This document shows positions 11,101 to 22,500 of a stretch of 64,000 bases of DNA, in pieces. The position numbers and the translations under genes are program-made. The notes under the pieces were generated by a model, which did no database searches, had not been told where the DNA came from, and worked only from the letters and a program-made list of their open reading frames with translations. The stretch's first letter is position 1; each line of letters begins with the position of its first letter. Source of the stretch: Psococerastis gibbosa (taxonomy: Eukaryota; Arthropoda; Insecta; Psocodea; Psocidae); contig OZ020490.1 in assembly GCA_963971405.1 (NCBI GenBank), forward strand, positions 12,138,874-12,202,873, in the 5' to 3' direction.

Positions 11101-12711
11101 AGTGGAGCGACAGGAAGAAGTGCAGGTGTATAGCATACCCGGGCAACTACAGTTGATTGTATAACAGAAACAGAACAGAAACCAAAGTATTTTTAGTGAA
11201 ACTATTTGAATAATTTCTTGACATCTTTCTGTATCCCTACGGCTGGGTTTAGCATATGGGCAAAACTATTTTGCAGGGTCACATCGGATTTGTATGAAAA
11301 ATATTTATACAACATAGCCTTAATTCGCTAAAGCATCATACTTCAAAGTTCAAATGTAGTTTATATGAGCACAACGGTCGTAAAAGAGATTTTAATAATT
11401 ATAAATTAATTCTATTACCGAAATAATTTCTCTCCAGGCCACATGAAAAGAGTAACTTTAGAGTAGCTGTAGGGCAATATTAAACCTTAAATGCTTTGCA
11501 CCACTTTGCTATTAGCAACGGAGGGGCCCTAATGGTCTGCTGACCTGCATAGGATTACAATAAACACTTTAACAACATAGCAGGTTTCCATTGAGACGCC
11601 AGAGAAAATGGTTATTACAAGAAGTAGACAAAGTAACTTACAAATCGTCTTCACCATCTGAGCTTAAATCATAAAACTCATCGTCCGTTTCTGCAGCAGA
11701 AAACATCTCGACAGTGGATTCACTGTCGTATCCACTGGCTGATCGTCTTCGTCTTCTCAAGACTCTATCCCCTCTGCCTGTTATTCGGCCATTTTTGCTG
11801 CAAAGAGAAGTTACTAAAACCTTTCAAAGAAATATGAAAATAATGTGTACCTCTAAGTCCTATTAAGAATATTCGGGTTTGTTAACTCTCCCGAAGTAAT
11901 GGGAGCCAGGCTTTATAACTGTATACCACCCAGCATGAGAACCTTGGAAAACAAAGCTTTCAGAAATGCGCTCAGAAGCGAACTGTTGGATACACTTGTC
12001 CGTACTCTATAGGAGAATTATTTGAAAAACAAGCCTTGCTAAACCACTAACTTACTAACGAATTGTGTTTTTTGCTTGTTTTATGTTGGTTGGTGTATAC
12101 TTGTTTTTAACGAAGCCTAAAACTGCGACTATTCGCCACGGTGAATATCTCAAATAATAATGGTTAACTGTCTACGAAATTACTCAAAAACAGTTCAATT
12201 ACAACTAATAAACTTTACAACAGTACCTAGGGCCAAATTCGGAGCGTGCTCTTTACCCAAAATAATTAATTAAGATACTAACACTAGATTTACAGAAACA
12301 AATTATTTTAATTAAAAAAATAGTTAAGAAAATTCTGTACCAGTAATACAGGTTAACTTATTTCAAAGGTGCTGTAGTAATCTCAGGGATAATTATCCTT
12401 TATTATATATATTCCTTTCCTACATATACATACTGTATGTATTAGCAGCGTAGTACGATTATAGCAAGATTCGTGTACTGCATTAATAATTCAGATTTTA
12501 AAGAGATGTCTATATCAGATTGAAAATCATACCTTAGGGTCGTGAGCTCTTTTTGCATATTATTAACAGCATCTTTCAGATCCGCAATATCTTTAAGGGT
12601 CGCTTTGAACCGACGATAGGAATGAAATCGCTCGAGAAGGTAAAGAGCAATACCAAGTCCAAGGCCAGCACCTAAGCCTGTAAGAAGTCCCCGGTACCGG
12701 ACAAGGTCCAT
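5091..12711 (-). CDS. RMDN: Regulator of microtubule dynamics (RMDN1/RMDN3-type), six exons
   Basis: Coding exons on the minus strand are 12533-12711, 11642-11797, 8612-8859, 7988-8202, 5763-5996 and, less surely, 5091-5147. Phases agree across every junction and give about 362 residues. The N-terminus has a glycine-rich membrane segment (about residues 9-25) followed by a short coiled coil (35-58), as expected for the outer-mitochondrial-membrane anchor of RMDN3. Residues 100-106 (EFYDLSS, preceded by acidic residues) form a conventional FFAT motif that should bind VAP proteins on the ER. The remainder is the TPR-like RMDN domain, recognised from WRLAKAYR, KWFAILTG and LLLAKCYIS. The family tethers mitochondria to ER and handles lipid or calcium exchange. 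Its start is 840 bp from GNL3, head to head. Whether it is orthologous to RMDN1 or RMDN3 is not settled. Confidence 0.85.
5361..5756. mobile_element. TTAA-flanked fold-back MITE next to an RMDN splice donor
   Basis: Inverted arms of about 145 bp (5361-5505 and 5611-5756) begin TTAAGGGCCAACCGGAGTCG and end in the inverse, with TTAA at both outer edges. TTAA target duplication is typical of piggyBac- or Kolobok-like MITEs. Open frames in the arms are mirror images and not genes. Confidence 0.75.
5763..5996 (-). CDS. RMDN: RMDN exon 5 (C-terminal TPR-like helices)
   Basis: Acceptor TTTTCCAG before 5996. It encodes WIEKKLAATLFGSLP and RLLLAKCYISNSDYCNGIRW, close to RMDN family signatures. The donor CCACAG/GTAACA after 5763 is weak and lies only six bases from a TTAA-flanked MITE (5361-5756). 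Confidence 0.8.
6665..7250 (+). pseudogene. Non-LTR retrotransposon C-terminal remnant, split by an insert
   Basis: Plus-strand translation gives YLGIVIDSKFNWKEQI and later NPNILRSIYYALIHSNIEYG, the thumb/C-terminal region of a Jockey/CR1-like reverse transcriptase. It resumes near 7070 with TRYKQGIPLTINKPS and NIYNNLPISIR before a stop. The part from about 6878 to 7070 is a separate repeat also found at 27304-27490. It lies antisense in RMDN intron 4 (between exons 4 and 5). Confidence 0.65.
6878..7070. repeat. About 195-bp dispersed unit (copy 1)
   Basis: From ACCAACGCAAAAAATATC to GGTCTCCA-like and CGGGATG sequence, this matches 27304-27490 nearly base for base. Internally it repeats TTGTGCAGGCTACACTAGC-like segments twice. 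Here it interrupts a LINE frame. The family is unknown. Confidence 0.6.
7771..7830 (-). repeat. Short dispersed motif (GCCAAGGACGGGCGTTGGC)
   Basis: The minus strand reads CAAATGGCCTACTAGCCAAG followed by GACGGGCGTTGGC and a GAA-rich tail. The same block occurs on the plus strand at about 22843-22895 and 48970-49022, and degenerately at 27826-27850 and 6307-6350. A purine-rich tail after it suggests the 3' end of a retroposon family. Confidence 0.55.
7988..8202 (-). CDS. RMDN: RMDN exon 4 (TPR-like core)
   Basis: Acceptor TTTTTATCAG before 8202, donor TTTGAG/GTAAGT after 7988. It encodes YAKAAIKKNKSHGDANKWFA and KPDDYSLYHLLCRF. The AI-K-W-A spacing matches RMDN proteins. Confidence 0.85.
8283..8340. 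repeat. Dispersed repeat (fragment, shared with about 24870-24925)
   Basis: CTTTGTGATGGTCGAAATTT here is the inverse of sequence at about 24890-24915. It is probably one end of a degraded repeat lying in RMDN intron 3. Confidence 0.45.
8612..8859 (-). CDS. RMDN: RMDN exon 3 (first TPR-like helices)
   Basis: Acceptor TTTTCCAG before 8859, donor GAGGAAG/GTTTGT after 8612. It encodes an acidic segment, then LFHKADALMAG and NFLWRLAKAYRLEA, which match the opening of the RMDN domain. Confidence 0.85.
10375..10745 (+). pseudogene. LINE reverse-transcriptase C-terminal remnant
   Basis: Plus-strand frames encode RRAHWVGHLLRHENFISCMI, then, after a stop or shift near 10617, GVNRPGRPRKEYMQ, VMEDLGANTYVELKDRGEWR. 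W-x-GH-x2-R and GRPR are hallmarks of the C-terminal tail of RTE/Jockey-like LINEs. The copy is truncated and broken, antisense in RMDN intron 2 (between exons 2 and 3). Confidence 0.65.
10785..10990. repeat. Dispersed repeat X (copy 1)
   Basis: The block from TCATTGCGTTAATGGTAAGC through CATTATCGCTTGTAGCCGGT to AATGCATACAGAAACAATAC recurs at about 30255-30440, 48283-48400 and 59655-60215 (there split by a retroposon). It is non-coding and the class is unknown. Confidence 0.6.
11642..11797 (-). CDS. RMDN: RMDN exon 2 (basic-serine linker and FFAT motif)
   Basis: Acceptor TTTGCAG before 11797, donor GATTT/GTAAGT after 11642. It encodes a run of arginines, a serine-rich stretch (DSEST), then DDEFYDLSSD. 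Length is 156 nt, phase 2 in and 2 out. It has no standalone start codon. Confidence 0.8.
12533..12711 (-). CDS. RMDN: RMDN exon 1 (membrane anchor, coiled coil)
   Basis: ATG at 12709-12711 opens MDLVRYRGLLTG, then a hydrophobic glycine-rich helix and a coiled coil. The donor CTAAG/GTATGA lies at 12532/12531. The exon holds 59 codons plus two bases. The reading frame continues past the donor in genomic DNA, but family comparison and downstream phase favour splicing here. Confidence 0.8.
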
Positions 12712-13551
12712 GCCTGAAAAGAAGCTCCGCTCATAATTTACATAACAGGATAGTCAAGTGCTAATGATGTTTCAACGCTTCATGCAAAGCATTTCTTAAC
12801 GTGGTGGTAGGCCACACATTAAGTAAGGTAAATATTTCGAATGACATACCTTTGAAACTCATTCCTTTAAAATACTAACAATTAGTAACAGAGGACAGGT
12901 GATTATCATTAATGGATGACTGCGTAAAAAATAACAAAGGATGCTCCTAACAGTACCAATCTCAAATCTTGAATGTTTCAATTAACACATTGATAAGGAT
13001 TCGGCGTTTATGGTAGCGTGTAGGCAAGGTAGTTTACTCCCATAATTAGACAGTTCACAAGGCCACGAACGCAGACCTTAGTAAATTAATGTGCAATATG
13101 AGAAAACAGCAATCATACAAAGTAGAATCCACACTTTCATTACGAGTGTACAGTACATTAATTAATATTATAATGTCTGACTAATTAGCCTGTCATAGCA
13201 CTCCACTATAATTTTTATAGGAGTAAAGCATGATGCATACCTCCAATAATTGTAAAACCTTTGTAAATGTCGTCAATACATAAATTAAGTAATTAAAAGA
13301 TTAAAATATTAAAACATTCTCTTCTTCATTTTGATTATAATTATAATTTATAATCTATTGTCGGCCATATTTGTTTATATACTTTTCAATGGCGAAATTT
13401 GCACATGCGCAGATGTATTTGCTTTGGTCAACAATAACGGTGGTCATTTTGCTTTTGCAGTTTGCTCATTTGCTATTGCCACATAAATATTTACAAGATT
13501 ATCCACGTGAAATTTTACATTTAAATTATTTAATTTGTACTGAAAAGTGAA
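12712..13551. promoter_or_regulatory. Shared promoter region of the divergent RMDN and GNL3 genes
   Basis: An 840-bp interval between two start codons facing away from each other. An ATGCGCA-containing segment near 13403-13412 resembles an NRF1-type site. No TATA box is assigned and transcription starts are unknown. Confidence 0.5.
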
Positions 13552-13570
13552 ATGTCAAAGCTAAAGTTAA
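13552..13570 (+). CDS. GNL3: GNL3 exon 1
   Basis: ATG then SKLKL, donor A/GTAAGT. Nineteen bases only. MSKLKLKKPSKR after splicing matches the MKRPKLKKASKR-type start of vertebrate nucleostemin. Confidence 0.85.
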
Positions 13571-16500
13571 GTAAGTATCATACCACCTACCTTAGTTTTC
13601 CGTGACATAGCTGTACTGTAGTTATTGGCAGCATAGAATGCGTACTCATTCCTCCTAAGGTAGGCTTAGTCTCTACCCCATTTCCCATGCGGCTGAGTAA
13701 TGAGTATAATCAGTACGATTTCAATCAGCTCATTCCCGAGTTGAGTGACACATGACGTGAAGTACACTAACTCATACCTAAGTTTAATTATTTCAATCTT
13801 TACAATATGGCAACCTACCTGTCTCCTGTCATATTAAATTAATGACGGTGGGTTATTTTGTTGAAAGATAATCAATGTAGTGACGGCCGTCAACGTTACC
13901 GAACAAATCAAGTACATTAATAACATAGAGCAGCAGTAACTAACTTCTTGTTTTGTAGAAAAGCCGAGCAAACGTGTTCCTGCAGCGAGACGTTACAAAA
14001 TAGAAAAGCGTGTCCGACAACATAACCGCAAGCAACGGCGTGAGGCAAAGAAAAATGAAGGAAAAAGTAAGTCCAACAAAACGCAACCAGAGGAGTAAGG
14101 GGGTTATTTCTACTTTGACGTATAATTATTTTTATTACTATTATGAAATATTTGCGCCTAGGTCGTTTACTCACTGAGGCTACAGAGAGATAAATATTCT
14201 AAGATTTGTAAGTGTTTTAGACCATTATTTATAATTAATTGTTATGTAATGTAATATGTAATGTTTTTTGTATTGTAATTGTTATGAGGGCCACGACGCA
14301 AGTCCCCTTCACAGGGTGCACTTAGTGTGGCCCTTGGACATCTATGAATTGTATTGCGTTTTTTTTTTTTTTTTCTTGATTAATAAATAAATAAAAAAAA
14401 AATCATTCCCTTAAATTTGTTCTAAAACAAGCTGTATCCAATTGCATCAATGCTGCTGGCAACTTATCATATAACGGGGTGCAAATATTGGGAAGGAGTC
14501 CCTAGACTTGTTTAGGCGACACATAGGCATATAAAACCCTCCCGCCGAGCGGATACATGTAAGTTCAAAAGACTCAATTATCTTGCTTACCCCTGCTGAA
14601 TGCCCCCACGCTAGAATACTGTAATTTATAAATAAACAAGCGGAGCTTGGGACCGCTTCGCGGCCCCGCCCCCCTTGCGCCTGCCGCGGGCGGCAGCTCG
14701 CCCCTGCGGGACCTCGCATTAACGTGGTTCCATTTGGCATTACGCAGCTCGCCCCTTCGGGGCTCGCATGACTTATGTGAATGACCCCAAACCCAAACGA
14801 AGCAGTTAACAACTTTGAAAATTGGTTAATTTATACTGCTTCTAATGAGACATTAACAAATCATTTTGGTGGAAGAGGTCAGGCTGTGGAATCCTGTTAC
14901 TCTATGCTTGTAATTTCAAAGGTACACTTTAGACCTGTTTTCCGCCAAAACGCTGATGGCTATGGCTTACCAAATCACTTGAGCCCGAACGAAGAGGCGG
15001 ATAGTTAAACTGAATATATCTCTGGAAAGAGTAAGACAGGTGGAAGAGAACTAAAGTAGTTTAAAGTTTTCAAAATGATATCAAGACCTCCGAAAACGCG
15101 GCCGAAAAAGCCTATTTTCGCTGAAAATCGAAAAATTTGGGCGCACCCCGTCACGTTTCCACCCCCCAAAGCCGAACCTCTTGCTTGATCACGACAAATT
15201 TGGCATGACCTAAAAGAAGAAGAGCGGACAAAGACACTGATATAATTTAAATTAACATAGGCCTTCCACATCTGCCCAAAATATTGCTTTAAACCCACCG
15301 ATGCAATTTAAATGGGATTGCTAGAAATGCAGTTTTTTTCGCGTCATTTTTAAAAACTTTGTGTTCCACTCGTGTTTAAGGGGTGAAGGGGTGGTATTGA
15401 AATTATGTATGTGTACTCGTTTTAAAGCTTATTTCATACTGCTTCTAATGAGACATTAAAAAATAATTTCGGTTGAAAACAGCTGGCTGTGGAATTTTTT
15501 TACTCTATGGATGTATTTGGAAATGTACCCTTTAAACCGGTATTTCGTCAAAACAGGGACTGCTTACCAACTCACCTGAGCCCAAACGAAGAGGCGTATA
15601 GTAAACCTGAATACATGTCTGAAAAGACTAAGAAAGGTGGAAAAGGACTAAAGAAGTTTCAAGTTTTCGAATTGATATTAACACCCCCAAAAACGCGGTC
15701 GAAAAAGGCCTATTTTCGCTGAAAATCGGAAAATTTGGGCGCACCCCCTCACGTTTCCACCCCCCAAAGTCGAACCACTTGCCCAATCACATCATGTATA
15801 GCATGGCCTGAAAGAGGAAGAATGGACGAAGACAGTGATGTAATTTAAGTTAAGGTAGGCCCAAATGTCAGGCTAAAACATTGCGTTGAACCCTCCAATG
15901 CTTTCTTATGGGATTTTTCGAACCGATTATCGCTCCTGTACCTGATCAGGTTCAATTTTTAAGGTTCGGCCCTACACGAAAACCATGTCCCGATTTTTCT
16001 CTAAATTTTGAGTGTATCCGCAAGTTTCTGGTGCCAGTGGGTCCCGAGTTATGGCGAGTCAAAAAAGTGTCCACATACATACATACTCACGCGGGAAAGT
16101 GGTTTGATTTTTATAAAGATAGATAAATAAGGACTTTATTGTTTCTATTACTAAGCCAACATAGCGGAGTTAGGGCAATACGCTACATGTCTTTATGGTA
16201 TGCCCTCTTGTGCTACGCGTTTGTTTGCATGGTAATACAATAGTATTATAAAACACAATGAAACACTTTCATTATTCAAATACTTTCAGAAGCGTGCATT
16301 TATTAAATCGAGGAAACTCCTTATCTTCGTGGTCGCTCTATACCGTTATTATTTTATTATTAGGCATTATTGTTTTATCTATGCTATTTTGTGCAATATG
16401 TAATTCCAACCTGTTCATTTTCAGAGCCAAAAAAGTTAATACAAATTCCAAATTTGTGTCCATTTAAAGAAGATATTATAAAAACCGTAGATGAATACAA

Positions 16501-19500
16501 AAAGCACAAAGAAGAAGAGCGACAAAGACAACGGGAAGCAGCAAAAGCTGAAAGAGAAGCAAAAAAGGCAATCAGCGTGGAGGAACTGGCTATACAAGTT
16601 AGGGAGAAAGAGATAGGCCACGAAAATGAACCAACTACTACCGATATTGAAGCAGAAGTCGTAGCAACTAAGAAAAGTGAAGGGAAACAGAGGACGTTTT
16701 ATCGAGAGTTCCAGAAGGTATGGTGCAGCCAGAATATAGTTTATAGCCTTGTGTGGTTTATTTATTTGAGACTAACAGAGATAGTGTTATGTATGAATTA
16801 AGAGTCCCTTGAGACCCTAAGGGGGTAATAACAAGGTAGATGAAGAAGTGATTATTTATTTAATAACTTTACAATCCTAAATTTTTTAAGTAATGAATCA
16901 AATCTATCAAATCAGGTTAGGTTAGATCATCTTTTATTTCATACTTTTGGAAATGATACATTTTTACTCATACACTCAAAAATTGTTACTATCCTCTCGA
17001 ACACTTGAAACACCAAGGTGACACCGTTAGATGCAGGCATCAAGGTAGCAGAGCCATCGTGCTGTAGTGGGAAGCTGATTTTACTTTTATGACCACATTG
17101 CGTTCAAAAAGATGGACAGAGAAAAGTACAAGTAGAAATTAGAGGTGAGGCTATGAAGTGCCCCTCGCCAATTTTGGGGTTTTATTTTAGTATTTTATTT
17201 AGTATTAACACGCTCCCGCCAACGCCAAATGAGATGGAACTTGACGATGGCGTGAGCCGAAACCTGTTTTGTGTTTTACATTTGTTTGTCGTAAAACTGT
17301 ACAAAGTTATTTTATAGACAATGAGTGACAGTAAGTTTTACAAAGTTAAAAAGGAGGCTATTATTTATATCGTTGACTTCCTACCCCTATGAAGGTTGTT
17401 TGTAAAGAGGGGCATGACACTTAGCTTTACCATTAGCCGTGCTTTGAGAGTCATACAAACCAAGCGGTTGATCTTAATTGAATAAACATAATAGTCTTCT
17501 TAGTAACTTTGTAAAACTTGCTGTCACTCATTGTTAAAAATAACTTAGTACCGTTTTACGTAATAAATTAAAAAACACACAACCGGTTCCGGCTCACGTC
17601 ATCGTCAAGTACATTTGAAACACAGACAAAACAAAACGGTATGCAAGCTAAAACAAAACAAAACGCATTGACAAGATAACACACAGCATCGCATGAAGTA
17701 AACAATTTTAAATTGAACATTTAAACATTAACAATAACCTTTTTAAGTAGTTCTCCCTTGTTAGCGCTACCATTGGTTAGATGTTCAATTTAAAATAGTT
17801 TACTTTACGCGATGCTGTGTGTTATCTTGACAATGCGTTTTGTTTTGTTTTAGCTTGCATACCGTTTTGTTTTGTCTGTTGTTCAATTGCACTTGACGAT
17901 GGCGTGAGCCGAAACCGGTTGTGTGTTTTTTTAATTTATTACTTAAAACTGTACTAAGTTATTTTTTTAACAATTAGCTATCTTAATTGAGTTTAGGAGA
18001 GGGATAGTCGAATAACAGCCAAGTTGGTGTAGCAATAACGACGAAATCATTACTTTTTCATCACTCTTTATCAATTACCGTGTATCATCATCATCATGTC
18101 ATATGTGAAAGAGCTGACTTTCGCGACCCGGATGAAACGTGTCGGTGTAACCTATGTGGGAACCTGTGTACGAAGTGTCACATTGAATGGTGTACACGAA
18201 GAGCTAGATCAATAACTTCGTATGCTACTGAAAATTATATCACTACAACTTTACTAGTGCGCGGTATAGCGCTTGCTTCAAACCAATAATTAATTGCCTT
18301 GTATTTTTTAGGTCGTGGCTGCTGCAGATGTGATTTTAGAAATCGTGGACAGCCGGGATCCCCTAGGTACGCGATGTCCACAAGTAGAGGAATTGGTCCG
18401 TAATGCTGGCGAGAATAAGCGTCTCGTTCTTATCTTGAATAAAGCAGGTACTAAAAATTTATTTTGAAGCAAAGCATGTTTCTTCATTCCTTAGGCAGAT
18501 TAATGGGCACCAATTAGCAATTATAATCATGGGGACAGGTATCAGCAGCCGTACCAGAAGTCAGCGTGGCTTTTTTGCCCCATAATTGTCGCATGCCACT
18601 TTCCATAGAGAAAAGAATGGAGAACAAGCAGTTGCAATGGTTCGGCCACGTACAAAGGATGAACGAGAACAGCACAACCCGGAGGTTGGCGGAAGGAAGG
18701 AACAAGACCCATCGGCAGACCGAGGACAACCCTTGAGGAATGGATTGAACAACTCGCCGGAGCAAAAGGGAAAACAATGGCCGAGCTCAAAGCGTTAACG
18801 TTCAGGAAATGAGTTCGGGGCGAGCCCCCCACGCTGCGCACGCGGCAATAAGGGGGAAGAAGGAGAAGAAGTCACTTTCCACAACCACAACTTCTCTGTG
18901 TAAATGTACCTATTGTGTGTGAAATATCAACACGCCCACCTTAAGTCTGTAAACCCTGGGAATAATTGGCACTAGATATCGTTCGTGTTAATACGTACTC
19001 GCTCGGCGCTTATAACAGGATATGTTTATCCGACATTTTACTTTATTTTACTTGTAGATCTCGTACCACGTGAAAATTTAGACCGTTGGCTGAAGTATTT
19101 GCGCAGCTTTGTGCCTGCAGTTCCATTCAAAAGTTCGACCCAAACCCAGGGAAAAAGGCTGGGACGGAGAAAACTGAAGAAAGGCCAGCAGGCTGGTTCT
19201 GGCGCCATATGCATGGGCGCTGAAGCACTCACCTCTCTTCTGGGGAATTACACGAGGAATAAGGGAATCAAAACAGCCATTCGTGTTGGTGTAGTGGGTA
19301 AGTAAATAATTTTTGGTTTAAACAGACTTTTACTTGATAAATAATAATAAACATTCGAAGTGAAACTTTTGTAAGACTGCAGCCCTATTACGGCGATTTG
19401 GGATTAACTTAACGGGGTTTATTTTTTAGTGCCGCATAAGTAAGGGTGTCACGTGATATGTGTTAAAATATGCGCGAGAAATTCAAATTAATAAATGATT

Positions 19501-22500
19501 GGAATACAAGAGAATGGTTGCATTGTTTAATAATTGAAATATCAATAAACATTAAAATGTATAGGTAGAATTTTAATTAATGTGTTTACATGTAAAGGAA
19601 AAAAAAATTGAAAACTCACCAAAAATATAGCTGAGGATTAATTTATCTGCAATTTGCATTTCCCGCGTATTTTGCACTCATTTGTTTAAAACAATTGTAT
19701 AACGGTGCTACGTGAATCCCAAATCGCCATAATAGGGTTGGAGATAAACCATTTTAATTACTCAGCTATAGCTTTTGAATAGCAACCACGAACAACGAGA
19801 AAGAATAATATCGAGAAGAGTGTATATCTGATCCCCGAAGGCAAGCAAGACTAGAGGCACCGCTACAATAAGTTGCCTTCCGAAAAACAAGATAATTGCG
19901 CTGCTTTTCGTTGCACAGAAAGGTTGCGGACTTGTGGATCAGTATTTCAAAGCCTTCCTATAAGAAGTATCTCTTTAATAATCCCAGGCTTCAAATAAAC
20001 ATCTGAAGATTTGAAAAAAAAAATCTAATTATTTTGAATGAATGGGCAGTTACACCCAATTCTTTACATTAAAATTTAAGCGAACTAAGGATACGTGACT
20101 ACCATGACAATTAATGGTTTACTTGCACCTCACAAAATGTTCTCCAAATTCACTGCAAACTCGGAGTATTGCCACTGCGTCTGGTGAGATAAGGCGGCTA
20201 TTCCACCGACGTGCATTTTCAATGTGAATGTGTCACGACGTGATAGCAGACATCATTAATAAGTATCTGCCATACTTTAAGGAGGCTCTTATGTAGATAT
20301 TTAACTTATCTATTATAAATTAAGTTATAATATAGCAGAGACTTATTGTCTATATGTCTGCTACCACGTCATGACAGATTCACATTGAAAATGCACGTCG
20401 GTGGAATAGCCGCCTTAGGATATTATCTAATTTTTTCAGGTTTGCCAAATGTTGGAAAAAGCAGTCTTATTAATAGTCTCAAAAGGAGCCGAGCGTGCAA
20501 AGTTGGTGCTGTGCCTGGAGTGACAAGGTATGTAGGCACTTTGAATTAAATGAATATTTTAAAATGTGGACCCCCACAAATGTATAGGGGGTCCCGCGAG
20601 TGCTAGATAATCCGCTAAGAGGAGGCAGAGGGTTTATTTAGATATGATTTGCTAAATCAACCTTAGAAGTCTACGCAGTTCGACTCTAGATGTCGACCGC
20701 AGATATTGACGGAACGTTTGGAAGTACGTTTTCAGATTGACCACAGCCTATCATCCCGTATTTTAAATAAGGACTTTTTATTGTTTCTATTACTAAGCCA
20801 ACCTATCGGAGTTCGGGCTATAAAGCCCTCTCTTACACTCAACTAAGATGACCCGGGACCACCTGCTTTGCATGCCCTCCGAAGCATGGCCAGAAAATGT
20901 AGCCAGTGTGGGACTCGAACCAACAACCTTTCGGGTGAAAGTCTGAGTCCGTACCACTACGCTATATGTCTATTTTACTGCTTGATGTCCGCTAGGTTGG
21001 CTTAATAAAAGAACTAAAAAACCCATTTATTTCTTTATATTATTTATTCACGGTTCTAGATGAATTTTTCTATTAAGAATCGAAAATAAGGATTTATATA
21101 CATACATTTTGTTTTCAGAAATTTGCAAGAAGTTCAACTAGATAGCAAAATAAAACTTTTGGACTCGCCCGGACTTGCTTTTGCCGCTACGACAGATCCG
21201 CATGCGCAGCTTAAGAACGCAGTTCAATCCTCAGACGCGCTGGAAGCCGCAGAAATGATTCTAGCCCGTGCAAATGCCAAGGAGCTGGCAAAATTGTATT
21301 TATTGCCCGACTACAAGGATGCCACACAATTTCTGGCAAATCTGGCGAAGCGTTTTGGGAAATTTGCCAAAGGAGGCGTTGTAGATTTACAGGCGGCCGG
21401 ACAGATTCTTCTACAGGATTGGAATAGGTGTGTTTTCTAGTCGACAATCCTGCTTTACACCAAAGATGTATTATAAGTAAACCATGTCTCGGATAACCGA
21501 TGAGCACGGTAGTAATTGCAAGTTACGGACCTAGAATTCTCTGCACCCAGTTCGTAAACTGAATTCGCTACAATGCTTAGTGATTAGCCCATCACCTGGT
21601 CATCATAGGTTGATAAGCGATTGATTGTTTGAAAGGATTCCGTGTCAAATGCCTATTTGAGCGGATCTAGCCAGTGAAATTTTTTACTTCATATTAGCAG
21701 CTAAGTAAAAGAGAAGCTCATAAAAGAGGAGTTCATAATATCATATAATGTTACTATCGCCCCTTTCACCTTTACACAATTTGAAGGACATAACAATACT
21801 CAGTCAGATATGGAAGTTAATAAAGTATTTTTGGATTACGTAAGCAATAAATGGTTGTCCAGGGTTAAAATCTTCACTGACGGCTCCAAACAGCACGGGG
21901 GTGTGGGATGTGCCTATCTGGATGCAACACACAAAGTGTCACAATGTTTTAATTTGCCTCACCTCTGTAGCAGTTTCTTCGCGGAATTATCAGGAATTCT
22001 TTTGGCTCTACAATACATTAGTGAAAATCTTGATGCCATGGTTACGGGGGTTGTAATTTTTACCGACTCCTTAAGCTCCCTTCAATTGCTAGCTAAACAA
22101 CACCCTTCCAAAGCGGGTAATATAACGGTTGCCAGCATTCTAAAATTAGTTAATTTCATACAAGAGCAAATAAATATTCATTTCGTATGGGTCAAGGGGC
22201 ATGCGGGGATTAAATTTAATGATGAAGTGGATGCCCTTGCGAAACAAGGGGCTATCAGTGGACAGCGAATACAAGTACAAGTACCAAGGCAGGAGTACTT
22301 GCCCCATTTACAGATTTTTTGCGTCCAGCAGTGGCATCTGGATTTTAAAACATCAGGGAAAGGGCTGTTTTACAAGGCCTTTCAAATATACCCCCCTCGG
22401 AAGCCATGGTTTTTGAAACTAATAGACACCCCCAGGTCCATGTCAACCACTATTTGCCGGCTCAGGTCCAACCACGGACTAAGCCCGAGTTATCTTTACC

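Noticed and set aside
18080..18289. Small cysteine-rich frame ([18 protein letters not shown]) as a zinc-finger gene
   Set aside because: It lies in GNL3 intron 3 without splice sites in phase, has no full family match and ends near exon 4. Judged chance; a conserved relative elsewhere would change this.
20911..20964. Functional tRNA genes at the pol III box pairs (also 63711-63764)
   Set aside because: A and B boxes are present but the acceptor stem and anticodon arm do not fold, and the sequence continues into a repeated SINE body.
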